NCBI RefSeq assembly: GCF_003261635.1
Contig: NZ_QFXK01000031.1
Location: 372,001 to 436,000 of the forward strand
DNA length: 64,000 bases
Source: Kribbella monticola
Lineage (GTDB): Bacteria > Actinomycetota > Actinomycetes > Propionibacteriales > Kribbellaceae
Direction of reading: 5' to 3'
This document shows positions 34,437 through 43,023 of the stretch, one piece after another. Below the pieces are notes generated by a model, which saw nothing but the letters and a program-made list of their open reading frames with translations, did not search any database and was not told the DNA's origin. Positions within the stretch are counted from its first letter, which is position 1. Each line of letters opens with the position of its first letter. The translations under genes and the position numbers were made by a program.

Positions 34437-35414
34437 TCAGTCGGTCGGTGGTTGCCAGACGTCGGTGCGGGTCATGCCGGCGGCGCGGCCCTTGGCGGAG
34501 ATGACCAGGGCCATCTTGCGGGAGGCCTCGTCGATCATCTCGTCGCCGAGCATGACCGCGCCGCGGGCGCCGCCGGCCGCGGAGGTGTAGTGGTCGTAGG
34601 CGTCGAGGATGTTCTCGGAGTGGTCGTAGTCCTCCTGCCGCGGCGAGTACACCTCGTTCGCCGCCGCGATCTGGTCAGGGTGCAGCACCCACTTGCCGTC
34701 GAACCCGAGCGCCGCCGACCGTCCCGCGACGCGCCGGAACCCGTCCAGCTCCTTGATCTGCAGATACGGCCCGTCGATCGCCTGCTTGCCGTACGCGCGG
34801 GCCGCCATCAGGATCTGCATGAGGATGTAGTGGTACGCATCGCCCACGTCGTACCCGGGCGGCTGCTCCCCCACCACCAGCGACTTCATGTTGATCGACG
34901 CCATGAAGTCGGCCGGGCCGAAGATGATCGTCTCGACCCGCGGTGAGGCAGCGGCGATCGCGTTCACGTTCGTCAGCCCGAGCGCGTTCTCGATCTGCGC
35001 CTCGATCCCGAGCCGACCGACCTCGAGCCCGTGCACCTTCTCCAACTGCGTCAGCAGCAGGTCGAGCGCGACCACCTGCTCGGCGGTCTGCACCTTCGGC
35101 AACATGATGCAGTCCAGGTTGGCCCCGGCACCCGAGACCACCTCGATGACATCGGCGTAGGTCCACTCGGTGGTCCAGTCGTTCACCCTGACCACCCGGG
35201 TCTTCGTGCCCCAGCCGCCCTCGTTCAGCGCGGCGACGATGTTCTTGCGGGCATCCACCTTCGCGATCGGCGCGACCGAGTCCTCCAGGTCGAGGAACAC
35301 CTGGTCGGCGTCCAGCCCTTTCGCCTTCTCCAGGAACCGCGAGTTCGATCCCGGGGTCGCCAGGCACGAACGCCTGCTCCGGAAGGCCTTGCCGGTGCTC
35401 GTCTCGTCAGCCAT
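34437..35414 (-). CDS. HpcH/HpaI-type CoA-ester lyase (probable malyl-/methylmalyl-CoA lyase)
   Basis: 325 residues. TIM-barrel aldolase of the citrate lyase beta-subunit family: RRSCLATPGSNSRFLEKA, DQVFLDLEDSVAPIAK, IMLPKVQTAEQV, LGIEAQIENALGL and FGPADFMASINM. The Arg, Glu and Asp residues that bind Mg and CoA ester are all in place. In the ethylmalonyl-CoA pathway this enzyme cleaves beta-methylmalyl-CoA to glyoxylate and propionyl-CoA and can also act on malyl-CoA. The MaoC hydratase and dehydrogenase partners lie within 11 kb. No upstream RBS was obvious. Confidence 0.87.
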   Translation of the reverse strand: MADETSTGKAFRSRRSCLATPGSNSRFLEKAKGLDADQVFLDLEDSVAPIAKVDARKNIVAALNEGGWGTKTRVVRVNDWTTEWTYADVIEVVSGAGANLDCIMLPKVQTAEQVVALDLLLTQLEKVHGLEVGRLGIEAQIENALGLTNVNAIAAASPRVETIIFGPADFMASINMKSLVVGEQPPGYDVGDAYHYILMQILMAARAYGKQAIDGPYLQIKELDGFRRVAGRSAALGFDGKWVLHPDQIAAANEVYSPRQEDYDHSENILDAYDHYTSAAGGARGAVMLGDEMIDEASRKMALVISAKGRAAGMTRTDVWQPPTD

Positions 35415-35556
35415 CGCCGCATCCTCTTGGCTCGGTTACCCGTCGGTCACCCGCAGCGTACGGCGAATCGGCCGCCACTCGCGGTGACCTCCCTCACGCG
35501 TTGCGCGGGTTGTGTCCAGCCTCACCCGTGCCGCGCTGTTGTGACAGGCTGAGGAC

Positions 35557-36084
35557 GTGACGAGTGACGAGGCAGTGGCGGAGATCGCCGGGGTGATGAA
35601 GAAGGCCGGGCTCGTCTGGCTGGCTTGGGGCGGCGGCCGCCCGTTGCCGGCCTGGTTCGCCACCGTCGACGGCTCGTACGTCGTACTCGCGGATCGCTCG
35701 GGCAGCGCGGAGCAGCCCTTACCGGGGCTGGCCGAAGCGGGCGCCGCCGATGTCGTCGTACCGGCCAAGCCTGCTACGAACCGGTTGGCGGGGTGGAAGG
35801 CGAACGTGCGGCGGTTGGAGCCGGGCAGTGAGGAGTGGACCGCTGCTGCGCAGGTGCTGCGGACTGAGCGGCTCAATGCGGAAGACCTGGACACCCAGCT
35901 CGAACGCTGGAAGACCGAAGCTGATCTGCTCGTCCTGGAGCCCACCGGGGTGATCAGCGAGTCGGCGGGCCAGTGGGACGACCGATCGCGCCTGGAGACT
36001 CCGGCGGGCAGTCCGGCGACGACCCGCGGCAAGCGGCCCATCACCTTCCACCGGCGCAGCAAGCGCCGCCCCAAACTGAGCTGA
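35557..36084 (+). CDS. Conserved hypothetical protein upstream of the MgtE-like gene
   Basis: 175 residues from GTG 35557. It is a soluble protein with an N-terminal alpha/beta domain (EIAGVMKKAGLVWLAWGG, AWFATVDGSYVVLADR) resembling the FMN-binding split barrel of pyridoxamine-oxidase-like proteins only weakly. The C-terminus is basic (GKRPITFHRRSKRRPK). Homologues of this type occur just before MgtE-like/CBS genes in other actinobacteria; that is from memory. Function is unknown. It is followed by a 70-nt gap to the next gene on the same strand. Confidence 0.75.
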   Translation: MTSDEAVAEIAGVMKKAGLVWLAWGGGRPLPAWFATVDGSYVVLADRSGSAEQPLPGLAEAGAADVVVPAKPATNRLAGWKANVRRLEPGSEEWTAAAQVLRTERLNAEDLDTQLERWKTEADLLVLEPTGVISESAGQWDDRSRLETPAGSPATTRGKRPITFHRRSKRRPKLS

Positions 36085-36154
36085 TCGGCGCCGAACGCGC
36101 TGGTCAGCGGGTCGGGTGGCGGGCGGGCGGCGTACGGGCGGTTAGCCTTCGGGC

Positions 36155-37420
36155 ATGAGCAGTTCACCGTCGCGCGTTTACATCGCCCGGCTGGCTGGTC
36201 TCCCGGTGTACGACCCGAACGGGGACCAGGTCGGCAAGGTCCGCGATGTCGTCGTGATGCTCAGACAGGGTCACCAGCCGCCGCGGGTGCTCGGGCTGGT
36301 GGTCGAGGTGTTCACCCGGCGGCGGATCTTCCTGCCGATGACCCGGGTCACCTCGGTCGACGCCGGCCACGTGATCACCACCGGGCTGGTGAACATGCGG
36401 CGCTTCGAGCAGCGGGCGACCGAAGTACTGGTACTGGCCGAGCTCCTGGATCGCAAGGTCACCATCCGCGAGACCGGCGCGACGGCAGTCGTGTTCGACC
36501 TGGCGATGGAGCAATGGCGGACCCGCGACTGGGTGCTGTCGAAGGTCGCTGTGACCGAGGGAGCCAAGCGGTTCCGGCGGCGTGGGCAGTCGCACGTCCT
36601 GGACTGGGCCGATGTCAGCGATCTCGGGCAGGCCGAGGAGGGTCAGGGCGCGACGCACATCCTCGCCGCCTTCGAGTCGATGAAGCCTGCCGACCTGGCC
36701 GGCGTACTACACGAGTTGTCACCCAAGCGGCGCAAGGAGATCGCGGCCGCGCTGGACGACGAGCGGCTGGCCGACGTACTGGAGGAACTGCCGGAGGACG
36801 ACCAGGTGGAGATCCTGGCCGGCCTGGACACCGAGCGAGCGGCCGACGTACTGGAAGAGATGTCACCGGACGATGCCGCAGACCTGATCGCGGACCTGCC
36901 GACCGAAACCGCCGAGCGGCTGCTGACGTTGATGGAGCCCGACGAGGCGGAGGACGTCCGGCGCCTGCTCACGTACGAGGAGCGTACGGCCGGCGGGCTG
37001 ATGACCTCGGAGCCGGTGATCCTGCCTGCCGACGCCACGATCGCCGATGCGCTCGCGCACGTCCGCAATGCCGAACTGAGCCCGGCGCTGGCCGCGATGG
37101 TGTACGTCTGCAGGCCACCGCTGGAGACCCCGACCGGTCGCTTCATCGGGATCGGCCACATCCAGCGGCTGCTGCGCGAACCGCCGTCGGCGCTGGTATC
37201 CGTTGCCCTCGACACCGATCTCGACGGGTTGCGCGCGGACGACAGCCTGCACACCGTCAGCAAGTACCTCGCGACCTACAACCTGGTGGCGGCGCCGGTG
37301 CTGGACGACGAGGGCCGGCTGCTCGGCGCGGTCACCGTGGACGACGTACTCGACCATCTGCTCCCGTCCGACTGGCGCGAGTCCCAACAGCAGCCGGAGG
37401 TGGATCGCAATGCCCCGTGA
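36155..37420 (+). CDS. MgtE-like protein: PRC barrel, MgtE N-domain and CBS pair, without channel domain
   Basis: 421 residues. Order: PRC-barrel-like segment (about 8-110, VYDPNGDQVGKVRDVVVM and second copy around TGATAVVFDLAMEQW), MgtE intracellular superhelical domain (about 165-275, repeating LADVLEELPEDDQVEILAGLDTERAADVLEEMSPDDAADLIADL), and two CBS domains (about 285-405). The five-helix Mg channel of MgtE is absent, so it cannot transport on its own. It may sense Mg or nucleotides and gate a partner. Its end overlaps the DUF1003 gene by 11 nt. Confidence 0.9.
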   Translation: MSSSPSRVYIARLAGLPVYDPNGDQVGKVRDVVVMLRQGHQPPRVLGLVVEVFTRRRIFLPMTRVTSVDAGHVITTGLVNMRRFEQRATEVLVLAELLDRKVTIRETGATAVVFDLAMEQWRTRDWVLSKVAVTEGAKRFRRRGQSHVLDWADVSDLGQAEEGQGATHILAAFESMKPADLAGVLHELSPKRRKEIAAALDDERLADVLEELPEDDQVEILAGLDTERAADVLEEMSPDDAADLIADLPTETAERLLTLMEPDEAEDVRRLLTYEERTAGGLMTSEPVILPADATIADALAHVRNAELSPALAAMVYVCRPPLETPTGRFIGIGHIQRLLREPPSALVSVALDTDLDGLRADDSLHTVSKYLATYNLVAAPVLDDEGRLLGAVTVDDVLDHLLPSDWRESQQQPEVDRNAP

Positions 37421-37943
37421 CGACCGCAGTTCCGACGACCGCCGGCTGATGCGGGCCGCGGACCGGCTGGACATCCCGCGCGAACTCCGCCGGACGATCG
37501 TGCGCCGGCGCGCGTACGACGCGGATGCGTTCGGCCGGCTGTCGGAGCGGATCGCCCGGTTCCTCGGCACCGGCCAGTTCCTGGTCTACATGACCGCGAC
37601 GATCCTGTTCTGGGTCGGCTGGAACATCTTCGCGCCGGAGCACCTGCGCTGGGACCAGTACCCGTTCATCTTCCTGACCCTGGCCCTCAGCCTGCAGGCG
37701 TCGTACGCCGCTCCGCTGATCCTGCTCGCCCAGAACCGCCAGGAGGCCCGCGACCGGGTCCAGTACGAGCGCGACCGCGACGTGGATGCCCGCAGCCGCG
37801 CCGACATGGAGTTCCTGGCCCGCGAGATGGCGGCCCTGCGGATGTCGGTGGGCGAAGTGGCCACCCGCGACTTCCTCCGCTCCGAACTCCGCTCGCTGCT
37901 GGCCGAACTCGAGCACAAGGACCGCGAGGACGACCGGGTCTGA
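37410..37943 (+). CDS. DUF1003 membrane protein
   Basis: 177 residues from ATG 37410 with GGAGG 9 nt upstream, inside the end of the MgtE-like gene. Two membrane segments (about 53-72 and 85-105) carry the DUF1003 pattern FLVYMTATILFWVGWNIF and YPFIFLTLALSLQASYAAPLILLAQNRQ. A C-terminal acidic coiled coil follows (ARSRADMEFLAREMAALR). It is a good candidate for the membrane partner of the channel-less MgtE-like protein, as the two are translationally coupled. Function is unknown. Confidence 0.9.
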   Translation: MPRDDRSSDDRRLMRAADRLDIPRELRRTIVRRRAYDADAFGRLSERIARFLGTGQFLVYMTATILFWVGWNIFAPEHLRWDQYPFIFLTLALSLQASYAAPLILLAQNRQEARDRVQYERDRDVDARSRADMEFLAREMAALRMSVGEVATRDFLRSELRSLLAELEHKDREDDRV

Positions 37944-37991
37944 GATTCTTTGCGGCCGAGCTACCCTCGCCTTGAGCTGCGGGAGGATCGG

Positions 37992-38891
37992 ATGAAGAGT
38001 CGTTTCAAGCCGGATCGTGGTCTGACCAACCGGATGGTGGTGACCAGCTTCCTGCTGGGCCTGCTGTACGTCGGTTTCGTCGCGGCGCTGATCGCGTTGA
38101 CGAAGAGCGCCGTCCTGGCCGTCCTGATCGCGGGCGGGATGCTGTTCGCGCAGTACTGGTTCTCCGACCGGATCGCGCTCTACGCGATGCACGGCCGCAT
38201 CGTCAGCCCGGAGGAGGCGCCGCAGTTGCACGGCGCGATCGACCGGTTGTGCGCGCTGGCCGACATGCCGAAGCCGCGGGTCGCGATCGCGGACGTCGAC
38301 CTCCCGAACGCGTTCGCCACCGGCCGCAATCCGTCCAAGGCCGTCGTCTGCGTGACGACCGGGATCCTGCGGCGCCTGGACGCCGATGAACTCGAAGGTG
38401 TCCTCGCGCACGAGCTGTCCCACGTGGCGCATCGCGACGTGGCCGTGATGACGATCGCGTCGTTCCTCGGCGTACTGGCCGGGCTGATCACCCGCTTCGG
38501 CCTCTACAGCGGCCTGGGCGGACGGCGCGATCAGAACACGGCCGCCATCGTGCTGACCGTCGTGGCGGTCTCGGCCGTGGTCTATGCGCTCTCGTTCCTG
38601 CTGACGCGCGCCCTCTCGCGGTACCGCGAGCTGGCGGCGGACCGGGCCGGCGCCGTACTGACCGGGCGGCCGTCGGCGCTGGCCTCGGCGCTGACCAAGA
38701 TCAGTGGGGACATCGCCCGAATACCGTCGCGCGACCTGCGCCAGGCGGAGGCGTTCAACGCGTTCTTCTTCGCTCCGGCCATTTCCGGCAAGGGCGTCAG
38801 CCTGTCGTCGCTGTTCTCCACCCACCCGCCGCTCGAGACGCGCCTCGACCGGCTCGGTGTGCTGTCCCGCGAGCTGGGCGAGCAAGCTTAG
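37992..38891 (+). CDS. htpX: HtpX-type M48 zinc metalloprotease
   Basis: 299 residues, ATG with GGGAGG 5 nt upstream. There are two N-terminal membrane segments (about 15-55). The catalytic zinc motif H140-E-L-S-H144 lies in LEGVLAHELSHVAHRDV. Two more segments follow (about 155-205), and the third zinc ligand Glu is in SRYRELAADRAGA. HtpX cleaves misfolded membrane proteins on the cytoplasmic face. It is followed by pspAB after 4 nt, linking it to envelope-stress functions. Confidence 0.95.
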   Translation: MKSRFKPDRGLTNRMVVTSFLLGLLYVGFVAALIALTKSAVLAVLIAGGMLFAQYWFSDRIALYAMHGRIVSPEEAPQLHGAIDRLCALADMPKPRVAIADVDLPNAFATGRNPSKAVVCVTTGILRRLDADELEGVLAHELSHVAHRDVAVMTIASFLGVLAGLITRFGLYSGLGGRRDQNTAAIVLTVVAVSAVVYALSFLLTRALSRYRELAADRAGAVLTGRPSALASALTKISGDIARIPSRDLRQAEAFNAFFFAPAISGKGVSLSSLFSTHPPLETRLDRLGVLSRELGEQA

Positions 38892-38895
38892 CCAC

Positions 38896-39459
38896 ATGGG
38901 CCTTCTCGACATCCTGCTCGGCAGGAGCAAAGCCGTACCGCCGAACCTCGACCAGCTGTTCTCGCTTCCCTCGGCCGCCATCACCTTGGAGACCGCGGCC
39001 GGTTATCGACCGACCGGCAGCGGCTCGGTCTGCTTCAAGGCAGCCGAAGGCGGCGGCTTCTCGACGCTCCGCGACGAGGTCGACAAACTGCTCGCCCTCG
39101 ACAACGGCAAATTCACCAGTACGACGGACTTCTTCGGCTTCACCTGGCTCGTCCGCGAGACCACGCCCGACGATCTCGAAGGCCTCGTCACCGACCTGCA
39201 CGCGGTGAACACCTCGCTCGTCGACGCCGGCTTCGGCGCTGCGCTGCTGTGCACGCTGGTCTCCTTCACCAACGGCACCCGGTCGCTGGGGCTCGTGTAT
39301 CTGTACAAACGCGGCTCGTGGTACCCGTTCGTCCCCGTCGGCGCCGACCGGCGCGACAACGCGACCGAACTCCAGATCAAGTCCATCGTCGGCGCCGACC
39401 TCCGCTTCGAACCGGACCTGGCCCGCTGGTTCCCCGTCTACGGAGCACCCGGCCTGTAG
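38896..39459 (+). CDS. pspAB: PspA-associated protein PspAB
   Basis: 187 residues from ATG 38896. It begins MGLLDILLGRSKAVPPNLDQLFSLPSAAITLETAAGYRPTGSGSVCFK and contains GFTWLVRETTPDDLEGLVTDLHAVNTSL, the pattern of actinobacterial PspAB. These proteins are coupled genomically to PspA-type envelope stress systems and to HtpX; the molecular role is unclear. In this window it is directly downstream of htpX, but no pspA gene is present. Soluble, with no signal peptide. Confidence 0.85.
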   Translation: MGLLDILLGRSKAVPPNLDQLFSLPSAAITLETAAGYRPTGSGSVCFKAAEGGGFSTLRDEVDKLLALDNGKFTSTTDFFGFTWLVRETTPDDLEGLVTDLHAVNTSLVDAGFGAALLCTLVSFTNGTRSLGLVYLYKRGSWYPFVPVGADRRDNATELQIKSIVGADLRFEPDLARWFPVYGAPGL

Positions 39460-39545
39460 CGGCGCTTGGTTAGGGTGCCCTTGCCGGGCCTACGTCACAT
39501 GGACTGGAGTCGGGGGCTAGACGGGGAGCACGTAGCCTGGGACGT

Positions 39546-40691
39546 ATGGGTCTTACTGCTGATCAGGTGACGGTTGCGCTCGGTTCCGTGATGGACCCGG
39601 AGATCAAGAAACCGATCACCGAACTGGGGATGGTCGAGTCCGTCGTCGTCCGCGAAGACGGCGTGGTCGCAGTACGGATCCTGCTGACTGTTGCGGGTTG
39701 TCCGATGAAGGACACGCTGCGTCGTGACACCACCGCCGCGGTGAGCGCGCTCGACGGTGTCACCGGCGTGGAGATCGACCTCGGGGTGATGTCGACCGAG
39801 CAGCGGGCTGCTTTGCAGACCCAGTTGCGTGGTGGCGTCGCCGAGAAGGAGATCCCGTTCGCGCGGGCCGACTCGCTGACCAAGGTGTTCGCGATCGCGT
39901 CCGGCAAGGGCGGCGTCGGCAAGTCGTCGGTGACGGTGAACCTCGCGGTCGCCATGGCGGCCAAGGGGTTGTCGGTCGGCGTACTGGATGCCGACATCTA
40001 CGGACACTCGATCCCGGCCATGTTCGGCGTCGCCGACGAGCGCCCGACCGCGGTGAACGACATGATCATGCCGGTGCCCGCGCACGGCGTGAAGGTGATC
40101 TCGATCGGCATGCTGAAGCCCAAGCGCGACCAGGTCGTCGCCTGGCGCGGCCCGATCCTGGACCGCGCGCTGGTGCAGATGCTCGCCGACGTGTACTGGG
40201 GCGACCTCGACGTACTGCTCCTCGACCTCCCGCCCGGCACCGGTGACATCGCGATCTCCGTCGGGCAGCGGCTCACGTCCGCCGAGGTGATCGTGGTGAC
40301 CACCCCGCAGGAGGCCGCCGCCGAGGTGGCCGAGCGCGCCGGGACGATGGCGCAGATGGTGCACCAGCGAGTGGCCGGCGTGATCGAGAACATGTCGTAC
40401 CTGCCGTGCCCGCACTGCGGCCCCGAGCACCGGATCGAGATCTTCGGCTCCGGCGGCGGGGCGCGCGTCGCGGAGACGCTGTCGAAGCGGCTCGGCTACG
40501 ACATCCCGCTGCTCGGCGAGGTACCGCTGGACGAGCGCCTCCGCAGCGGCGGCGACAACGGCCAGCCCCTCGCGATGGCCAATCCGGAGACGCCGGCAGC
40601 CCAGGTCCTAGAACAGATCGCCGACCGCCTAGGCGGCAAACCCCGAGGCCTCCTCGGCCGCCAACTAGGCCTGTCCCCCGTCGGCCGTTAA
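39546..40691 (+). CDS. mrp: Mrp/NBP35 family Fe-S carrier ATPase
   Basis: 381 residues. An N-terminal DUF59/MIP18-like domain (about 5-90, VTVALGSVMDPEIKKPITELGMVESV) is followed by the deviant P-loop SGKGGVGKSSVTVNLA and the Mrp signature (DVLLLDLPPGTGDIAIS). The C-terminal CPHC, in NMSYLPCPHCG, binds the bridging Fe-S cluster. The protein delivers Fe-S clusters to apo-proteins. In mycobacteria mrp likewise sits near the sigE and MgtE-like genes; that is established synteny as I recall it. Confidence 0.95.
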   Translation: MGLTADQVTVALGSVMDPEIKKPITELGMVESVVVREDGVVAVRILLTVAGCPMKDTLRRDTTAAVSALDGVTGVEIDLGVMSTEQRAALQTQLRGGVAEKEIPFARADSLTKVFAIASGKGGVGKSSVTVNLAVAMAAKGLSVGVLDADIYGHSIPAMFGVADERPTAVNDMIMPVPAHGVKVISIGMLKPKRDQVVAWRGPILDRALVQMLADVYWGDLDVLLLDLPPGTGDIAISVGQRLTSAEVIVVTTPQEAAAEVAERAGTMAQMVHQRVAGVIENMSYLPCPHCGPEHRIEIFGSGGGARVAETLSKRLGYDIPLLGEVPLDERLRSGGDNGQPLAMANPETPAAQVLEQIADRLGGKPRGLLGRQLGLSPVGR

Positions 40692-40715
40692 TCAGCTCGT
40701 ACGACGGTTAGCCCA

Positions 40716-40755
40716 CGCGCGGTTGTTCGTCGCCCGCTCGCGCGCGGTTGTTCGT
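40716..40755 (+). repeat. 15-bp direct repeat pair after mrp
   Basis: CGCGCGGTTGTTCGT occurs at 40716-40730 and again at 40741-40755, 25 bp apart, between mrp and the GNAT gene. It is an exact duplication with no known function; a regulatory site pair is possible. Confidence 0.6.
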
Positions 40756-40796
40756 AGAAGTCAACTCATGACCGTTGGTTGGTGTTGACTTTTGGG

Positions 40797-41891
40797 ATGC
40801 CGATTCCTATTGAGCATCCGGTGCTTACTGATGGTGTGGTGGTTTTGCGTGGGCCGCGGGCTGACGACCTTCCGGGGGCGATAGAGCGGAATGTCGAAGA
40901 CGGTGGATCGTTCGGCGTGCAGGATGCGCGGAACTGGATCGGGTTCGGGATCGCCGAGGCGTGGGCGGCGGGGACTCAACTGGTGTTCGTGGTCGAGTAC
41001 GAGGGCCGGTACGCCGGGTCGGTGGGGCTGCGGCCTGACTCGATGGGCAATGCGAGCGTTCATTTCGGGTTGAGCCGCTGGGCTCGGGGTGCTGGTGTGG
41101 CTGCGCGGGCTGTTCGGTTGGTGTTGGGGTTCGGGTTCGAGGTGTGCGGTTTTCACGTGATCCACTGGTGGGCCGCGGTGGGGAACTGGCCGTCGCGCAG
41201 GGTTGCCTGGGCGACCGGGTTCCGGGCGGGGCCGATGATCCCGGGGCTGGCGGAATTGGCGGGCCGGCGTACGGATGCGTGGACGGGATGGATCCTGCCG
41301 GGCGATCCGCGCGGGCCGAGGCAACGATGGTTGGAGGTTCCGGTGCTCGAGACGTCGCGGATCAGGCTGCGCGAATGGCGTGCCGACGAGGTCGACCGCA
41401 TCAGCTCGGCGCGGACGAACCAGGCGACCGCGCATTTCCTGCCGTTCATCCCGCAACCGTTCAGCGTCGAGGACGCACGCTGGTGGCTCAAGGACATGGC
41501 CGAGCAGGCAGCGACCGGCCGCCGCCTCAACTGGTGTATCGCGGACGCCTCGACCGATCTCGGACTCGGCAACCTCACCCTGTTCAACCTCGACAGCCAC
41601 GGCGACGGCGAGATCGGCTACTGGATGCACCCGGACGCCCAGGGCCGCGGCGTGATGACAGAAGCCCTGCGCTGCTTGACTTCCTGGTACTTCGCGGCGC
41701 CGGCCGACGGTGGTTTCGGCGGCACCCGCCTGGTGATCCGTACGGCGGCGACCAACAAAGCGGCCCGCAAAGTCGCCGAGTCAGCCGCGTTCCGCCACGT
41801 CGGTACCGAGCGGCAAGCTTTCCGCCTGGCAACCGGCTCCGACGACCGAGTCAGCTACGACCTACTCGCCGGAGACTCCGCCGCCTCCTGA
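40797..41891 (+). CDS. Tandem GNAT acetyltransferase (two RimJ-type domains)
   Basis: 364 residues from ATG 40797; in-frame starts from 40779 add six residues. Two RimJ/RimL-type modules in tandem: first MPIPIEHPVLTDGVVVLRGPRADDL...WARGAGVAARAVRLVLGFGFEVCGFHVIHWW, second VLETSRIRLREWRADEVDRI...MHPDAQGRGVMTEALRCLTSWYF. Both keep the acetyl-CoA loop in modified form (GAGVAARA and GRGVMTEA). The acceptor is probably an N-terminal amine or antibiotic-like amine; unknown. It is convergent with a TetR gene, 9 nt apart. Confidence 0.88.
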   Translation: MPIPIEHPVLTDGVVVLRGPRADDLPGAIERNVEDGGSFGVQDARNWIGFGIAEAWAAGTQLVFVVEYEGRYAGSVGLRPDSMGNASVHFGLSRWARGAGVAARAVRLVLGFGFEVCGFHVIHWWAAVGNWPSRRVAWATGFRAGPMIPGLAELAGRRTDAWTGWILPGDPRGPRQRWLEVPVLETSRIRLREWRADEVDRISSARTNQATAHFLPFIPQPFSVEDARWWLKDMAEQAATGRRLNWCIADASTDLGLGNLTLFNLDSHGDGEIGYWMHPDAQGRGVMTEALRCLTSWYFAAPADGGFGGTRLVIRTAATNKAARKVAESAAFRHVGTERQAFRLATGSDDRVSYDLLAGDSAAS

Positions 41892-41900
41892 CAGCGGCAG

Positions 41901-42524
41901 CTAAGACCTCTTGGCGTCCGACCAGATCGCACGAAGTGGCGACATGCCCTCTTCGACGTAGCCGGCGATCGGCTGGTTGCCACCCTCCAGATACCACTGC
42001 TCGAGCGCCGCGAAGTAGCCGAACACCAGAGCATTCGCCGCCACCCGGGCCTGCGCCTCGGTCAGCCCTCGACCGCCGCCCGCCAAGAGCGGGGCGATGC
42101 GCTGACCAGCGCGGTCGAGAGCAGCACAGGCTGCCATCCGCACGGACGGCTCCTGGAAGAAATACCGCACCCGCCGCCAAGGACTCCGCTCCCCTCGCAA
42201 AGCCCCCTCGGCAGCAGGCGTCGCATCGTCAGCGGCCACCGCTTCGTACCTGAGCACGATCTGCAGCATGCTCTCGACCGGATCGTCGACGTCGAGGATC
42301 TCTGCGAGCGCCTCTTCGCTCATCGTGTCGAACTCGTCGGCGACCAGGATTCCCTCTTTGGTCCCGAAGTACCGGTAGACCGAGGACGGCGAAACCTCCG
42401 CGGCGGCCGCGATCTCCTCGATCGTCACCGCCCCGAAGCCACGCTCGTCGAACAGATCGAGCGCGCACTCCTGGATCGTGCGCCGCGCCTTCACGCGCCA
42501 GCGTTCCCGCAGACCGGTAGCCAT
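41901..42524 (-). CDS. TetR family transcriptional regulator
   Basis: 207 residues from ATG 42524. N-terminal helix-turn-helix: ALDLFDERGFGAVTIEEIAAAAEVSPSSVYRYFGTKEGIL. The C-terminal domain is a typical helical ligand domain (LEQWYLEGGNQPIAGYVEEGMSPLRAI, close to TetR_C_MftR). It is divergent from the small membrane protein gene at 42586, and the gap holds four AGTCAC repeats. That gene is the likely target. Confidence 0.93.
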   Translation of the reverse strand: MATGLRERWRVKARRTIQECALDLFDERGFGAVTIEEIAAAAEVSPSSVYRYFGTKEGILVADEFDTMSEEALAEILDVDDPVESMLQIVLRYEAVAADDATPAAEGALRGERSPWRRVRYFFQEPSVRMAACAALDRAGQRIAPLLAGGGRGLTEAQARVAANALVFGYFAALEQWYLEGGNQPIAGYVEEGMSPLRAIWSDAKRS

Positions 42525-42542
42525 GCGGCCAACCTACGAGAA

Positions 42543-42598
42543 AGTCACATGCTTCAGCAAGTCACTGCCTGATAAAGTCACTCGCATGAGACAGTCAC
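42543..42598. promoter_or_regulatory. Four phased AGTCAC direct repeats between TetR and membrane protein genes
   Basis: AGTCAC at 42543, 42560, 42576 and 42593 is spaced by 17, 16 and 17 bp, covering the divergent region and reaching into the membrane protein's first codons. Longer matches run to AAGTCACT in some copies. A cooperative operator for the adjacent TetR protein is inferred. Confidence 0.7.
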
Positions 42599-43023
42599 TA
42601 TCTGAAAATCGATCAACAGGGCGCGGCACGACGCTGATCGCCGCTGGTCTCTCACTAGTCGTGGGAGCAGCAGCGATCGTCGACCAGGCCGGGAGGCAGA
42701 GCCTCGTCGAGCACGCCACGACCGCCTACGCGTCGTACGGGAAGCAGCCGTCGGCAGGCCTGCTCTACGGCCTGCTGTACGGCGTGGCGGTGGTCGACGT
42801 GGCGCTGTGGTTGCTGGTCACCAGAGTCGCGCGCGGACGCCGACAGCTCGCTGCCGGCCTGGCAGCTGTCATGGCGCTGATCAGCGCAGGGCTGGCCGCA
42901 CTGCTACTGACATCCTCCGAGTACGGCGTACGCATCTTCCCGCCGCTGTGGGGACTCCTCGCGCTGCTGCCCGCAATCGCCGGAGCAGTCGCGATCCCTT
43001 ACCTGATCCGTCGACGGACCTAG
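42586..43023 (+). CDS. Small four-span membrane protein
   Basis: 145 residues from ATG 42586, chosen because it matches the end of the regulator operator. Four hydrophobic segments (about 15-35, 58-80, 88-110 and 118-140) are predicted. No family was recognised, though the layout resembles small TetR-controlled membrane proteins of the DUF4386/efflux-associated kind. The gene ends 4 nt inside the convergent tatB gene. It is likely the repressed target of the TetR at 41901. Confidence 0.8.
   Translation: MRQSLSENRSTGRGTTLIAAGLSLVVGAAAIVDQAGRQSLVEHATTAYASYGKQPSAGLLYGLLYGVAVVDVALWLLVTRVARGRRQLAAGLAAVMALISAGLAALLLTSSEYGVRIFPPLWGLLALLPAIAGAVAIPYLIRRRT

Noticed and set aside
40716..40755. 15-bp direct repeats as attachment sites
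   Set aside because: No integrase or tRNA nearby; 25-bp spacing is too short for a mobile element.
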